Shown here: one piece after another, positions 52,920-62,164 of the stretch
Layout of the letters: each line of letters opens with the position of its first letter
Numbering within the stretch: the stretch's first letter is position 1
From: Corynebacterium sp.
GTDB lineage: Bacteria; Actinomycetota; Actinomycetes; Mycobacteriales; Mycobacteriaceae
DNA: 64,000 nt
Assembly: GCF_030532325.1 (NCBI RefSeq)
Contig: NZ_JAUNLS010000011.1
Coordinates: 18,799-82,798, forward strand
Direction of reading: 5' to 3'
Notes under the pieces: generated by a model
Told to the model about the DNA's origin: nothing
The model's database searches: none
The model's input: the letters and a program-made list of their open reading frames with translations, nothing else
Made by a program: the position numbers and the translations under genes

Positions 52920-53954
52920 ATGCGAGCGTTGATGATTTCCAACCCGAACTCGACGAGCCAGTCCGCGGCCATGTTCCGGCAGGTGTTGCCGGTGCTGCGG
53001 GGCGTCGAGGGGCTGCACCTGCGCGCGCAGTTCACCCACTACGCCGGCCACGCCGAGGAGATGGTGTGCGGCTTAAGCCGCGAGGACTACGACGTCATCG
53101 TGGTCTTCGGCGGCGACGGCACCGTCAACGAGATTGTCAACGGGCTGCTCGGCCCGGTGGGGCACCAAGCCCCGCGCACCCACGAGATTCCGGCGCTGGC
53201 GGTGATTCCGACGGGCTCGGCCAACGTCTTCGTGCGCGCCCTGGGCTTTCCCAACACCCCGGTGGAGGCCGCGCATGTGCTGGCGCGCTTGCTGGACAAC
53301 GATATTCGCCGTGAGGTTTCCCTGGGCACGTGGAATGAGCGCTGGTTCGCCGTCAACGCGGGTTTTGGCATCGACGCCGACGTCCTAGCACGCGTGGACC
53401 GCGCCCGTGAGAAGGGCTTTGCCGCCACCCCGCTGCGCTACCTCGCGGTGACCTGGCAGACCTACGCGCGCGCCCGGATCACCCCGCCGCGGATTACGGT
53501 GCGGGCGGGTTCCCACGACGGCGCGGACTTCGTGGCCCACAACGTGCCGCTGATGTTTACCTCCAACACCAACCCGTGGACCTTCCTCGGCCCGCTGCCG
53601 GTGGTGACCAACCCGCGCAATTCCTTTGAGAAGGGCCTGGCGCTCTTTGGCGTGGCCTCCCTGGGCGGAGTGAGTGGACTGGTGGGTGTCATGCACCTGC
53701 TGGGCGTGGATCAGCGCCACTACCTGGCCAAGATCACGGATACCCGTATCTTGCCCTTCGAGGACGCCGAGTGGGTGGATCTCTCCTGCCCGGTTCCGCA
53801 CCGCTTCCAGGCCGATGGCGAGCTGGAGGGGGAGTTTTCCCACGTGCACTTGGAGTCCGTGCCCAATGCCTTAGAGGTCTTCGCGCCGAAGGATCCGCGC
53901 CCGCCGCACCAGCGCAGCTGGCGTGAGGTGCTCAGGGATTTGATCTCTATCTAG
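52920..53954 (+). CDS. Diacylglycerol/lipid kinase family protein
   Basis: A 344-residue DAGK-catalytic-domain protein. ISNPNSTSQ at the start, VVFGGDGTVNEIVNGLL (phosphate-binding loop) near residue 62, VIPTGSANVFVRALG and the C-terminal FQADGELEG are family motifs. It phosphorylates a diacylglycerol or related lipid such as a sphingoid/phosphatidylinositol precursor at the inner membrane face; the exact lipid is unknown. It is divergent from the nitrobindin-like gene and convergent with the LmeA-like gene. Confidence 0.88.
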   Translation: MRALMISNPNSTSQSAAMFRQVLPVLRGVEGLHLRAQFTHYAGHAEEMVCGLSREDYDVIVVFGGDGTVNEIVNGLLGPVGHQAPRTHEIPALAVIPTGSANVFVRALGFPNTPVEAAHVLARLLDNDIRREVSLGTWNERWFAVNAGFGIDADVLARVDRAREKGFAATPLRYLAVTWQTYARARITPPRITVRAGSHDGADFVAHNVPLMFTSNTNPWTFLGPLPVVTNPRNSFEKGLALFGVASLGGVSGLVGVMHLLGVDQRHYLAKITDTRILPFEDAEWVDLSCPVPHRFQADGELEGEFSHVHLESVPNALEVFAPKDPRPPHQRSWREVLRDLISI

Positions 53955-53977
53955 CCCTCGCTGCTGGCTGAAGGTTT

Positions 53978-54823
53978 TTAGTCGCTGGTGTTTCGGCGCC
54001 AGCTCGGCGGGGTGGTGGGCGCGCTGCCCACCTCCGAGGCGGTGTCCTCGGCCTTCTGCGCGGCATCCTCGATGGCCTTTTGCTCCGAGCCCTCGATCTC
54101 CAGCGGGGAGAGCTGGGCGGCCTTGAGCGTGATGTTGCGGCGCTGCACCTCGAAGGTGATGGAGCCGCCCTGCAGCTTCACCGAGGTGGCCTGGGCGGGA
54201 AGCGGCAGTTGGCGGGTATCGAAGTTGAGGCCAAAGGCCTTGTGCAGGCGCTCGTCGTCGGTGCCGTAGACCTTCATGTGGAAGTGCTCGCCCACCAGGC
54301 GCAGCGTGACCTTGGCCGTAGACTTGTGTGTATCCCCCGGCAAGGTGCCCGTCAGCTCCGCCTCCGCGGAGGGCCCACCCATGGGGGAAATGTCATCGGG
54401 ATTGGCAATGGAGAGATCCGTGATCCCCAGCAGCCGGCCCAGCGCCACGCCGTCGAGGCTGATGCTGCGGCTGTAGGTGGATACCGGTGAGCCCTCGAAG
54501 TCCCCGCTAAAGAGCTGCTCGGGCCGGATGGTGATATCGCGCAGGGTGGTCGAGGCGTTGACCATGCCCAGTTTGGGCACCTCGACGTCGGTGGACTGCA
54601 CCTCCATGTAGGGAATTTCCTTGGTGAAGAACGCGGCGCTCACCGGCAGTCCGCCGATGTAGACGTTGGGGCTATCCTCCAGGCGCGAGGTCTTCTTGGC
54701 ACGCTGGGATACCTGATGTTCTGCGTGCATCGCCACGGTGGAATCGGCCAGCCAGGCGCCGGCGACGACGGCCACGGCCACACCGAGGTGGGCCACGTGG
54801 CGGTTGATACGGAGAACAGTCAC
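53978..54823 (-). CDS. LmeA-like lipid-binding envelope protein (DUF2993)
   Basis: A 281-residue DUF2993 protein. An N-terminal signal/anchor (LGVAVAVVAGAWLADSTVA) precedes the lipid-binding part: NVYIGGLPVSAAFFTKEIPY, ASTTLRDITIRPEQLF, ISLDGVALGRLLGI and the C-terminal FEVQRRNITLKAAQLSPLEI. LmeA of mycobacteria is a periplasmic phospholipid-binding protein tied to lipomannan growth. The GTG at 54823 is near AGAAAGG; a start nearer the hydrophobic stretch is possible. It is divergent from mshD with 33 bases between starts. Confidence 0.82.
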   Translation of the reverse strand: MTVLRINRHVAHLGVAVAVVAGAWLADSTVAMHAEHQVSQRAKKTSRLEDSPNVYIGGLPVSAAFFTKEIPYMEVQSTDVEVPKLGMVNASTTLRDITIRPEQLFSGDFEGSPVSTYSRSISLDGVALGRLLGITDLSIANPDDISPMGGPSAEAELTGTLPGDTHKSTAKVTLRLVGEHFHMKVYGTDDERLHKAFGLNFDTRQLPLPAQATSVKLQGGSITFEVQRRNITLKAAQLSPLEIEGSEQKAIEDAAQKAEDTASEVGSAPTTPPSWRRNTSD

Positions 54824-54856
54824 CTTTCTATTTGTACCGCACGTACCCTGGTAGCC

Positions 54857-54901
54857 ATGAATACGGAAGGCATGAATACCGAAGACGTGAATACACCGAA
54901 C
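54857..54901 (+). repeat. 15-bp tandem repeat with start codons in mshD
   Basis: ATGAATACGGAAGGC, ATGAATACCGAAGAC and GTGAATACACCGAAC follow each other, then GTGAGAATC. Each unit begins with a possible start codon in the same frame. Confidence 0.8.
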
Positions 54902-55849
54902 GTGAGAATCGAATCCACCACGCTGCCGGAGAACCGAAAGCTGGCTCAAGGTGTGGCCGCGCTGGCGCGCGAGGCCGAGCAGGCCGATGGCATCGCGCCG
55001 CTGTCCGAGCAATTCCTCCTCGGTCTGGAGGACACCCGCCTGGGCCACCGCCACCTGGTGGCCAGCGCGGGCGAGACGCTGCTGGGCGCGGCCGCGTGCG
55101 ACGGCGACCAGGTGGAGATGGTGGTGCACCCCGAGCACCGCCGCGCCGGGGTGGGGCAGGCGCTTTACGATGCCCTTTCTTCCCACACCTCACTCACCTC
55201 GCCGCAGCTGTGGGCCCACGGCAACCTGCCGGGCGCGCAGGCGCTGGCCACCAAGAACGGATTAGAGGTGGTGCGCACCCTGCTGGTCATGGCCATCGAG
55301 GGCGCGGATCTGCAGAAGGCCGCAGAGCTGCCCACGGTGGAGGGCATGGAAATCCTCAACTACGCCGAGTCCGTGGAGCGCTGGGGGCGCGAGCGCGTGG
55401 AAGCCGAGTGGCTGCGCGTGAACAACGAGGCCTTCTCCTGGCACCCGGAGCAGGGCGGCTGGGACATGGAGCGCCTGCACCGCGGCATGGAGGCCGAGTG
55501 GTTTGACCCGCAGGATCTCATCTTCCTCTGGGAGGCTGAGGGTGCGTCAGCTGGGGATAAGACAGCTGGAGATAAGGCAGCGGGGGAGAGCCCCCGGCTG
55601 GCCGGCTTCCATTGGACCAAGTGGCACGGGGGCTTCGGCGAGGTCTACGTCGTGGGCCTCGGTAGCGACTTCCGCGGGCGCGGCCTGGGCGCGCCCTTGC
55701 TCTCGGCGGGGCTCAACCGCATGCAGTCCAAGGGCGCGGAGCGGGTGATCCTTTACGTCGAAGAGGACAACGCCCCGGCGGTCAAGGCCTACGAGCGCCT
55801 AGGCTTCCAGATCGCAGAATCCCACTGTGTGTGGGCAAAACGTGACTAG
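54857..55849 (+). CDS. mshD: Mycothiol synthase MshD
   Basis: MshD acetylates cysteinyl-glucosaminyl-inositol with acetyl-CoA, the last step of mycothiol synthesis. Two GNAT domains are visible: VEMVVHPEHRRAGVGQALYD near residue 100 and VVGLGSDFRGRGLGAPLL near residue 265, as in characterised MshD. The 330-residue length is slightly above usual, due to a start region of three 15-bp repeats (MNTEG/MNTED/VNTPN) and a loop AGDKTAGDKAAG near residue 235. Each N-terminal repeat starts with ATG or GTG, so the true start is uncertain; I took the first. The Pho-regulated pst genes lie downstream. Confidence 0.9.
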   Translation: MNTEGMNTEDVNTPNVRIESTTLPENRKLAQGVAALAREAEQADGIAPLSEQFLLGLEDTRLGHRHLVASAGETLLGAAACDGDQVEMVVHPEHRRAGVGQALYDALSSHTSLTSPQLWAHGNLPGAQALATKNGLEVVRTLLVMAIEGADLQKAAELPTVEGMEILNYAESVERWGRERVEAEWLRVNNEAFSWHPEQGGWDMERLHRGMEAEWFDPQDLIFLWEAEGASAGDKTAGDKAAGESPRLAGFHWTKWHGGFGEVYVVGLGSDFRGRGLGAPLLSAGLNRMQSKGAERVILYVEEDNAPAVKAYERLGFQIAESHCVWAKRD

Positions 55850-55870
55850 ACTCACCGGCCACGCGGACAA

Positions 55871-55888
55871 ATTCACCTGCTGTTCACC
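55871..55888 (+). promoter_or_regulatory. PHO box upstream of pstS
   Basis: ATTCACC-TGCT-GTTCACC, two 7-bp direct repeats with 4 bases between (11-bp period), fits the actinobacterial PhoP/RegX3-type PHO box GTTCACC-N4-GTTCACC. It is about 185 bases before the pstS start. The rest of this 220-base leader holds a GGGGCTTCCA direct repeat (about 55973-55982 and 56006-56015) of unknown role. Confidence 0.75.
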
Positions 55889-56071
55889 TGAAGATACCTT
55901 TGCGGTTAACCCGCCGCGGATAGCTTTACTTCCCGTGAGTTCATCACGCCCGTAATTGGGCGCCTCAAGGAGGGGCTTCCACGGGGGTCTCCAGGCGGGG
56001 CTTCCAGGAAGGGGATGTGATGGCCTCGGATTGAAACATTCTCTTCTTATCCGCACCGGAAAGGTTTCCCT

Positions 56072-57181
56072 GTGATTCGCAACTTCAAGCGCTCCGCCGC
56101 AGTACTTGGCCTCATCGCCGCAACCTCCACCGCACTCGTTGCCTGCTCCGAGTCCTCTGACTCCGCTTCCGGCGGCGCTGAGGGTGGCGATTCTTCCGTT
56201 TCCGGCGACCTCTCTGGTGAAGGCGCATCCTCCCAGAAGTCCGCTATGTCCGTCTTTGAGAAGGCCTTCCTGGGCGCTTACCCGGACGCTAACTTCTCCT
56301 ACACCTCCTCCGGCTCCGGCGCTGGCGTCAAGGCCTTCACCAACGGCACCGTTGACTTCGCTGGTTCTGACTCCGCTCTGAAGGAGGACAAGGGCGAGGT
56401 TGAGGCAGCTAAGGAGCGTTGCGAGGGCAACGACGCATGGCACCTGCCCACCACCATCGGCCCGGTGGCCATCGCCTACAACCTGGGAGACACCGAGGTC
56501 AACCTCTCCACTGATACCCTGGCCAAGATCTTCAAGGGCGAGATCACCAAGTGGAATGATGACGCCATCAAGGCTGAGAACGAGGGCACCGACCTTCCGG
56601 ACAAGGACATCACCGTCATCTTCCGCTCTGACGAGTCCGGTACCTCCGATAACTTCCAGAAGTTCCTCTCCACCGCCACCGGCAACTGGGACTCCGAGGG
56701 CAAGCAGTTCCCGGACTCCGTCGGCGAGGGTGCTAACGGTTCCTCCGGTGTTGCTGACCAGGTCGCTTCCATCGAGGGCGCTATCACCTACGTCGAGGCT
56801 GGCTACGCACACCAGAAGGAAGCTGACGGCGTCAAGATTGCCAAGATCGACTTCGGCAACGGCCCGGTTGAGCTCTCCAACGAGTCCGTCGGCGTTGCTC
56901 TGGACAACCTGAAGTTCAAGGAGACCAACTCCGAGCACGACATGGTCGTTGACTCCGAAGCCCTCTTCTCCTCCAAGGATGACGGCGCTTATCCGCTCAT
57001 CCTGACCACCTACAACATCGTGTGCTCCGCTGGCTACGATGAGGAGACTTCCGCTCTGGTCAAGGCCTTCTTCAACACCGTCCTGGATAACCAGAACGCT
57101 GACCTCGAGGCTGCTGGCTTCATCCCGGTCTCCGGTGACCACCTCGAGCGCCTGAAGGCTGCCGTCGAGGCCATCCAGTAG
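56072..57181 (+). CDS. pstS: Phosphate-binding lipoprotein PstS
   Basis: A 369-residue high-affinity phosphate-binding protein. The signal peptide ends in the lipobox LVAC, then an Asp/Ser/Gly-rich linker (SSDSASGGAEGG), and the PBP fold with the phosphate loop FSYTSSGSGAGVKAF, DFAGSDSAL and RSDESGTSDNFQKFL. It starts at GTG 56072 behind GGAAAGG. It is outside the membrane and feeds PstCAB. The gene is preceded by a PHO box and followed by a hairpin. Confidence 0.96.
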   Translation: MIRNFKRSAAVLGLIAATSTALVACSESSDSASGGAEGGDSSVSGDLSGEGASSQKSAMSVFEKAFLGAYPDANFSYTSSGSGAGVKAFTNGTVDFAGSDSALKEDKGEVEAAKERCEGNDAWHLPTTIGPVAIAYNLGDTEVNLSTDTLAKIFKGEITKWNDDAIKAENEGTDLPDKDITVIFRSDESGTSDNFQKFLSTATGNWDSEGKQFPDSVGEGANGSSGVADQVASIEGAITYVEAGYAHQKEADGVKIAKIDFGNGPVELSNESVGVALDNLKFKETNSEHDMVVDSEALFSSKDDGAYPLILTTYNIVCSAGYDEETSALVKAFFNTVLDNQNADLEAAGFIPVSGDHLERLKAAVEAIQ

Positions 57182-57205
57182 CCTTCAGTACTCTGAAGTG
57201 CACTT

Positions 57206-57245
57206 CCGCCCCCAAACCGCCCCGTGTGAGCGACTTTGGGGGCGG
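57206..57245 (+). terminator. Stem-loop between pstS and pstC (partial terminator)
   Basis: CCGCCCCCAAA / TTTGGGGGCGG, an 11-bp perfect stem with an 18-nt loop, sits 25 bases after pstS. With no T-run it probably ends only some transcripts or protects the pstS mRNA, which gives more PstS than PstCAB. Confidence 0.65.
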
Positions 57246-57302
57246 TGGTATGTCCCACATTTGAGAATTTAAGCTTTTCGTTGAAAAGGATTTCGTAGTC
57301 TC

Positions 57303-58352
57303 ATGGCAGACAACAACCTCACCACGGCGTCGTCAGCCGAGCAGGGTGCCCCAGTAGCAACCCAGCCCGGGCTGAGCACCACTGACGCCTCGCAGGCAGC
57401 CCTGGGTACCGACTCCAAGGCGGTCAAGCGTCCCGGCGACCGCGTCTTTGAGTTCCTCTCCACCGCCTCCGCGACCCTCATCACCGTGATGATCGCGGCC
57501 ATCGCGGCCTTCCTGCTGTGGCGCGCCATTCCCGCGCTCGCGGTGAACGAGGGCGGCCTCGTCGGCTTCTTTACCTACGGTGGCCGTTGGGACACCAACG
57601 ACACCGACGCCATGCAGTTCGGCATTCCGACGCTCTTTGGCAACACCGTGCTCATCTCCGTGGTGGCGTTGATTATCGCCATGCCGGTCGCGCTGGGCAT
57701 CGCAATCTTCCTGTCCAACTACGCACCGGCCCGCCTGGTCAAGCCGCTGGGCTTCCTGGTGGACATGCTCGCCGCCGTGCCCTCCATCGTCTACGGTCTG
57801 TGGGGCTGGCAGGTCCTCGGCCCGGCGCTGTCCAAGTTCTACACCTGGATCGAGTCCTGGGGCGGAAGCTTCTTCCTCTTCAAGGTCTATGACAACTCCC
57901 CGAACTTCTCCACCGGCCGCAACATCCTCACCGGTGGCATCGTGCTGGCCGTGATGATCCTCCCGATCATCGCCGCCACCGCACGCGAGGTCTTCGTCCA
58001 GACCCCTCCGGGCCAGATCGAATCTGCGCTTGCCCTGGGTGCCACCCGCTGGGAAGTCATCCGCATGACCGTGCTGCCCTTCGGCATGTCCGGCTACATC
58101 GCCGGCTCCATGCTCGGCCTGGGCCGCGCGCTGGGTGAGACCATGGCGCTATACATGGTTGTCTCCCCGCTCATCGATTTCCGTTTCTCCCTCTTCGACG
58201 GTGGTACCACCTTCGCCACCGCGATTGCACTGGCCGCCGCCGAGTTTGGTAACGAGATGCGCGCGGGCGCCTACATCGCCGCCGGCCTGATGCTGTTCCT
58301 GCTGACCTTCCTGGTCAACGCCATCGCCCGAGCCATCGTGAAGAAGAAGTAA
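57303..58352 (+). CDS. pstC: Phosphate ABC transporter permease PstC
   Basis: A 349-residue membrane permease with six to seven hydrophobic segments, beginning TASATLITVMIAAIAAFLL. It has the EAA-like cytoplasmic loop ALALGATRWEVIRMTVLPFG near residue 240 that docks to PstB, and the PstC-typical LVDMLAAVPSIVYGLWG. It pairs with PstA to move phosphate from PstS. The ATG follows a weak AAAAGGA. pstA begins 15 bases later. Confidence 0.95.
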   Translation: MADNNLTTASSAEQGAPVATQPGLSTTDASQAALGTDSKAVKRPGDRVFEFLSTASATLITVMIAAIAAFLLWRAIPALAVNEGGLVGFFTYGGRWDTNDTDAMQFGIPTLFGNTVLISVVALIIAMPVALGIAIFLSNYAPARLVKPLGFLVDMLAAVPSIVYGLWGWQVLGPALSKFYTWIESWGGSFFLFKVYDNSPNFSTGRNILTGGIVLAVMILPIIAATAREVFVQTPPGQIESALALGATRWEVIRMTVLPFGMSGYIAGSMLGLGRALGETMALYMVVSPLIDFRFSLFDGGTTFATAIALAAAEFGNEMRAGAYIAAGLMLFLLTFLVNAIARAIVKKK

Positions 58353-58367
58353 GGAGCGGCAGTACCA

Positions 58368-59279
58368 ATGACTACCAAGACTGACGCAATGCCGGCTTCC
58401 TCCGGCCCCACCTTCCTGGACATTTCTGCCGGGCGCAAGCTGACCAATAACATCGCCACCGTCATCGTGTGGGCGATGATGATCCTCGCCATGATCCCAC
58501 TGGTGTGGGTCCTGTGGGAGCTCATCGCGCGCGGCTCGGGTGCCATCCTGCACGCCGACTGGTGGACCACCTCCCAGCGCGGAATCCTCGATACCGAGGC
58601 CGGCGGCGGTGCCGCCCACGCCATGGTTGGTACCTTCGTGCAGACGGTCATCGCCACCATCATCTCTGTGCCGATTGGCATCTTCACCGCCATCTACCTG
58701 GTGGAGTACTCCAAGGGTGGCTGGCTCTCTCGTGTTACCACCTTCATGGTGGACATCCTCTCCGGTGTTCCCTCCATCGTCGCGGCGCTCTTCGTCTTCG
58801 CCATGTGGATCACCCTCTTCGGCTTCGACCGCTCCGGTATGGCCGTGGCCCTCTCGCTCGTGCTGCTCATGATTCCGATCGTCGTGCGCAACACCGAGGA
58901 GATGCTGCGCGTGGTCCCCATGGATCTGCGCGAGGCCTCCTACGCGCTGGGCGTTCCCAAGTGGAAGACCATCGCCCGCATCGTGCTGCCGACGGCCCTG
59001 TCCGGCATCGTCACCGGCATCATGCTGGCCGTGGCCCGCGTCATGGGTGAGTCCGCACCGGTGCTGGTGCTCGTGGGCTCGACCTCCTCCATCAACTGGG
59101 ACGCCTTCTCCGGTGCTCAGTCGTCGCTGCCGCTGATGATGCTGGACATGTACAAGTCCGGTGCCCAGCCGGCAGTGCTGGACAAGCTGTGGGGCGCGGC
59201 ACTGACGCTGGTGCTCATCATTGCAGTCCTCAACATCGGTGCTCGCATCATCTCCGCGAAGTTCTCCGTCAAGAAGTAA
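58368..59279 (+). CDS. pstA: Phosphate ABC transporter permease PstA
   Basis: A 303-residue permease, partner of PstC. It has six hydrophobic segments, the loop [20 protein letters not shown] (EAA motif) near residue 195, and [19 protein letters not shown], which mirrors PstC. The start is behind AAGGAG. pstB follows 34 bases on. Confidence 0.95.
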   Translation: MTTKTDAMPASSGPTFLDISAGRKLTNNIATVIVWAMMILAMIPLVWVLWELIARGSGAILHADWWTTSQRGILDTEAGGGAAHAMVGTFVQTVIATIISVPIGIFTAIYLVEYSKGGWLSRVTTFMVDILSGVPSIVAALFVFAMWITLFGFDRSGMAVALSLVLLMIPIVVRNTEEMLRVVPMDLREASYALGVPKWKTIARIVLPTALSGIVTGIMLAVARVMGESAPVLVLVGSTSSINWDAFSGAQSSLPLMMLDMYKSGAQPAVLDKLWGAALTLVLIIAVLNIGARIISAKFSVKK

Positions 59280-59313
59280 TCACACCCCCGCACAATCACA
59301 GGAGCAACCCCTC

Positions 59314-60087
59314 ATGTCCAAGCTTGAGCTCAATGACGTGAACATCTACTACGGCGATTTCCACGCCGTGCAGAACGTCAACATGCACATCCCGGCCCAG
59401 GCCGTCACCGCCTTCATCGGCCCGTCTGGCTGTGGCAAGTCCACCGTGCTGCGCACCATCAACCGCATGCACGAGGTCATCCCCGGCGCCACCGTCAAGG
59501 GCGAGATTCTTCTCGACGGCCAAAACATCTACGCCCCCAAGGTTGACCCGGTCTCCGTGCGCAACACCATTGGCATGGTCTTCCAGAAGCCGAACCCGTT
59601 CCCGACGATGTCCATCGAGGAAAACGTCGTCGCTGGCCTCAAGCTGGCGGGTGAGAAGAACAAGAAGAAGCTGAAGGAGGTCGCCGAGAAGTCGCTGCGC
59701 GGCGCAAACCTCTGGGACGAGGTCAAGGACCGCCTGGATAAGCCGGGCGGAGGCCTCTCCGGTGGTCAGCAGCAGCGTCTGTGCATCGCCCGCGCGATTG
59801 CCGTGGAGCCCGAGGTCCTGCTCATGGACGAGCCCTGCTCGGCCCTGGACCCGATCTCCACCCTCGCCGTGGAGGACCTCATCCACGAGCTGAAGGAAAA
59901 CTTCACCATCGTCATCGTGACCCACAACATGCAGCAGGCCGCTCGTGTTTCCGACAAGACCGGCTTCTTCTCCCTGGAGGCCACCGGCCGCCCGGGCCAC
60001 CTGGTGGAGTTCGATGACACCACCAAGATCTTCGAGAACCCCTCCAAGAAGGACACCGAGGACTACATTTCCGGCCGCTTCGGCTAA
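59314..60087 (+). CDS. pstB: Phosphate ABC transporter ATPase PstB
   Basis: A 257-residue ABC ATPase: Walker [10 protein letters not shown] near residue 37, Q-loop [14 protein letters not shown], signature LSGGQQQR, Walker [13 protein letters not shown] and the switch histidine in IVTHNMQQA. It powers PstCA. The ATG at 59314 has AGGAG 8 bases before it and begins the conserved [18 protein letters not shown]; the open frame extends upstream only into pstA. Confidence 0.96.
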   Translation: MSKLELNDVNIYYGDFHAVQNVNMHIPAQAVTAFIGPSGCGKSTVLRTINRMHEVIPGATVKGEILLDGQNIYAPKVDPVSVRNTIGMVFQKPNPFPTMSIEENVVAGLKLAGEKNKKKLKEVAEKSLRGANLWDEVKDRLDKPGGGLSGGQQQRLCIARAIAVEPEVLLMDEPCSALDPISTLAVEDLIHELKENFTIVIVTHNMQQAARVSDKTGFFSLEATGRPGHLVEFDDTTKIFENPSKKDTEDYISGRFG

Positions 60088-60126
60088 TCCTCACGGCGAC
60101 GCGGCCGGCAGGCCGCGTGCTTGACG

Positions 60127-60169
60127 ACGCCCACCCACACAGCCACCAGAGACCGTGTGCGGTGGGCGT
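60127..60169. terminator. Bidirectional terminator pstB / phoU
   Basis: ACGCCCACC / GGTGGGCGT (9 bp) with an inner ACAC/GTGT pairing, followed by TGTTCTATTTG. A smaller GCGGCC-GGCA-GGCCGC hairpin lies just before it (60101-60116). Confidence 0.75.
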
Positions 60170-60190
60170 TGTTCTATTTGGAGCGCTCCT

Positions 60191-60919
60191 CTAGCGGTAG
60201 AACTGGCGCTCGAGCTGCTGCATGCGAGCCTCGAATTCGGCGTCTTTCTGCTGCTCGTCGAGCTTGGCCATGTACTGTTCGGGGTCCAGGCCGGTGCTGA
60301 AGTAGATGAGGCGCCCGGCCACAGACACGCAGTGGTCCCCGAAGCGCTCGTAGTAGCGGGTCAGCTGGGCAGTCTCCACGGCCTCGCGCACGCTGCCGCG
60401 CCACTCGCGCTGGGTGAGCAGGGTGAGCAGGTGGTGGTTGATGTCGTCCACAGCGTCGTCGTCAGTAGCCATGCGTAGAGCCACGTCCGGGTCAGGGTCC
60501 ACGAGGATCTCGCGCAGGCCGTGGGACATGTCCGCAATCAGGCGGGCAAATTCCTCAAAGTAGCCCATATAGTCCGACGGGACCACTGGCTGCGGGTGGC
60601 GGCGCCGGGCGGCAGTGGCGATGTGCTGGGCCAGCCGGCCCATGCGGTAGAGATCCTCCACGATGTAGATGGAGGTTACCACCTGGCGCAGGTCCTTGGC
60701 CATGGGGTTTTCCAGGGCCAGCAAGGACACGGCGCGCTCTTCGCAGCGGCCGCGGATTTCATCGAGATCGTCGCGGAGGGAGAGTGCTTCCTCGGCAGGT
60801 TGCAGGGCAGCTTCGAGGAGGGCCTCGGAGGCCTGAGACATGATCGTATTGACGGTATCGCACAGAATGATGAGATCGTGTGCGAAGTTGTCCATCTGTT
60901 CACGGTAAGCGACGCGCAT
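60191..60919 (-). CDS. phoU: Phosphate signalling regulator PhoU
   Basis: A 242-residue all-helical PhoU with two repeats of the three-helix bundle; the metal-binding patterns E/DxxxD are seen in EEALSLRDDLDEI and DDDAVDDINHHLL, and YERFGDHCVSVAGRL is the second-repeat core. PhoU shuts Pst activity and Pho signalling when phosphate is ample. It lies opposite pstB here, not in the pst operon as in Escherichia coli. The ATG at 60919 is the first start in the frame. Confidence 0.93.
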   Translation of the reverse strand: MRVAYREQMDNFAHDLIILCDTVNTIMSQASEALLEAALQPAEEALSLRDDLDEIRGRCEERAVSLLALENPMAKDLRQVVTSIYIVEDLYRMGRLAQHIATAARRRHPQPVVPSDYMGYFEEFARLIADMSHGLREILVDPDPDVALRMATDDDAVDDINHHLLTLLTQREWRGSVREAVETAQLTRYYERFGDHCVSVAGRLIYFSTGLDPEQYMAKLDEQQKDAEFEARMQQLERQFYR

Positions 60920-61009
60920 GTGCAGAACGTTAGCGCATTTTTTGGTCTAGCGCGCGTCAACGTGACCCCCTCCACGCCTCTAGACCAAATATGAATTATC
61001 TGTCAACTG

Positions 61010-62164
61010 TTAGCCGCCGGAGTGCATGATCTCTGCGCCGACCGGCACAGTGGAGTCCTCGGGGTCATCCAGCCAGCCCTCGGGCAGGACCACCTTGGCC
61101 GGTGAGCCTTGGCGCCCGCGGGGACCATCGGCGTCGTCGGCAAGCGCGGTGGACTCCGCCCACGGTGCGAGCAGCTCGCGCAAATTGTCTATGGACTCCA
61201 CCTTGGACATCCCCGCGCGCACCGAGCCGCCCACCGGGAAGCCGCGTAGGTACCAGCCCACGTGCTTGCGGATATCGCGGCTGGCGTGACGTTCGCCGTC
61301 GTGCTGCGCCAAAAGCTCGGCGTGGCGGATCATGATGCGCGTGACCTCGCCCAGGGTGGGTTCCGGCGGGATGGGCTCGCCGCGCAGCTCGGCGGAGAGC
61401 TCCGGGAAGAGCCACGGGCGGCCCAGGCAGCCGCGCCCGACGACGACACCATCACAGCCCGTCTGCTCCATCATCTCGCGTGCATCGGTGGCCTTGAAGA
61501 TATCGCCATTGCCCAACACCGGGATGCCGGTATCCGCCAGGTGCTCCTTGAGGCGCGCGATCTCGCCCCAGTCGGCGTGGCCGGAGTAGCGCTGCGCGGC
61601 AGTGCGGCCATGCAGGGCCACGGCGGCCGCGCCCTCCTCGACGGCGATGCGTCCTGCGTCGAGGTGTGTGTGGTGTTCGTCGTCGATGCCCACGCGCATC
61701 TTCACCGTGACCGGGATGTCGGTGCCCTCGGTGGCCTTGACCGCGGCGGCGACGATGTTGCCAAAGAGGCGTCGCTTGTACGGCAGGGCAGAACCGCCGC
61801 CACGGCGGGTCACCTTAGGAACCGGGCAGCCGAAGTTCATGTCGATGTGATCCGCCAGGTTCTCATCCACAATCATCTTGGCGGCCTGGTAGGTGTACTC
61901 CGGGTCCACGGTGTAGAGCTGTAGCGAGCGCGGATTCTCGTCCGGGCCGAAGGTGGTCATGTGCATGGTCTTTTCGTTGCGTTCCACCAAGGCCCGCGCG
62001 GTAACCATCTCGCACACGTAGAGCCCGGAGACCGTACCGGTCTTTTCGATCTCCTGCTCGCGGCACAGCGTGCGGAAGGCAACGTTGGTAACTCCCGCCA
62101 TGGGGGCAAGGACCACGGGGGAGTTGAGCTGGATTTTTCCGATCGCAAGATTCACGTCGCTCAT
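61010..62164 (-). CDS. dusB: tRNA-dihydrouridine synthase (DusB-like)
   Basis: A 384-residue FMN-dependent enzyme that reduces uridines in the tRNA D-loop. The barrel opening VVLAPMAGVTNVAFR, the catalytic cysteine in DMNFGCPVPK, the basic segment RRGGGSALPY, VTVKMRVGID, ALHGRTAAQRYSG and VLGNGDIF are all present. The ATG at 62164 (MSDVNLAIGKIQ) fits the family, and the frame is open for a further 72 bases upstream without supporting motifs. The C-terminus carries a short Gly/Asp extension. It is divergent from the CoA-transferase gene. Confidence 0.92.
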   Translation of the reverse strand: MSDVNLAIGKIQLNSPVVLAPMAGVTNVAFRTLCREQEIEKTGTVSGLYVCEMVTARALVERNEKTMHMTTFGPDENPRSLQLYTVDPEYTYQAAKMIVDENLADHIDMNFGCPVPKVTRRGGGSALPYKRRLFGNIVAAAVKATEGTDIPVTVKMRVGIDDEHHTHLDAGRIAVEEGAAAVALHGRTAAQRYSGHADWGEIARLKEHLADTGIPVLGNGDIFKATDAREMMEQTGCDGVVVGRGCLGRPWLFPELSAELRGEPIPPEPTLGEVTRIMIRHAELLAQHDGERHASRDIRKHVGWYLRGFPVGGSVRAGMSKVESIDNLRELLAPWAESTALADDADGPRGRQGSPAKVVLPEGWLDDPEDSTVPVGAEIMHSGG

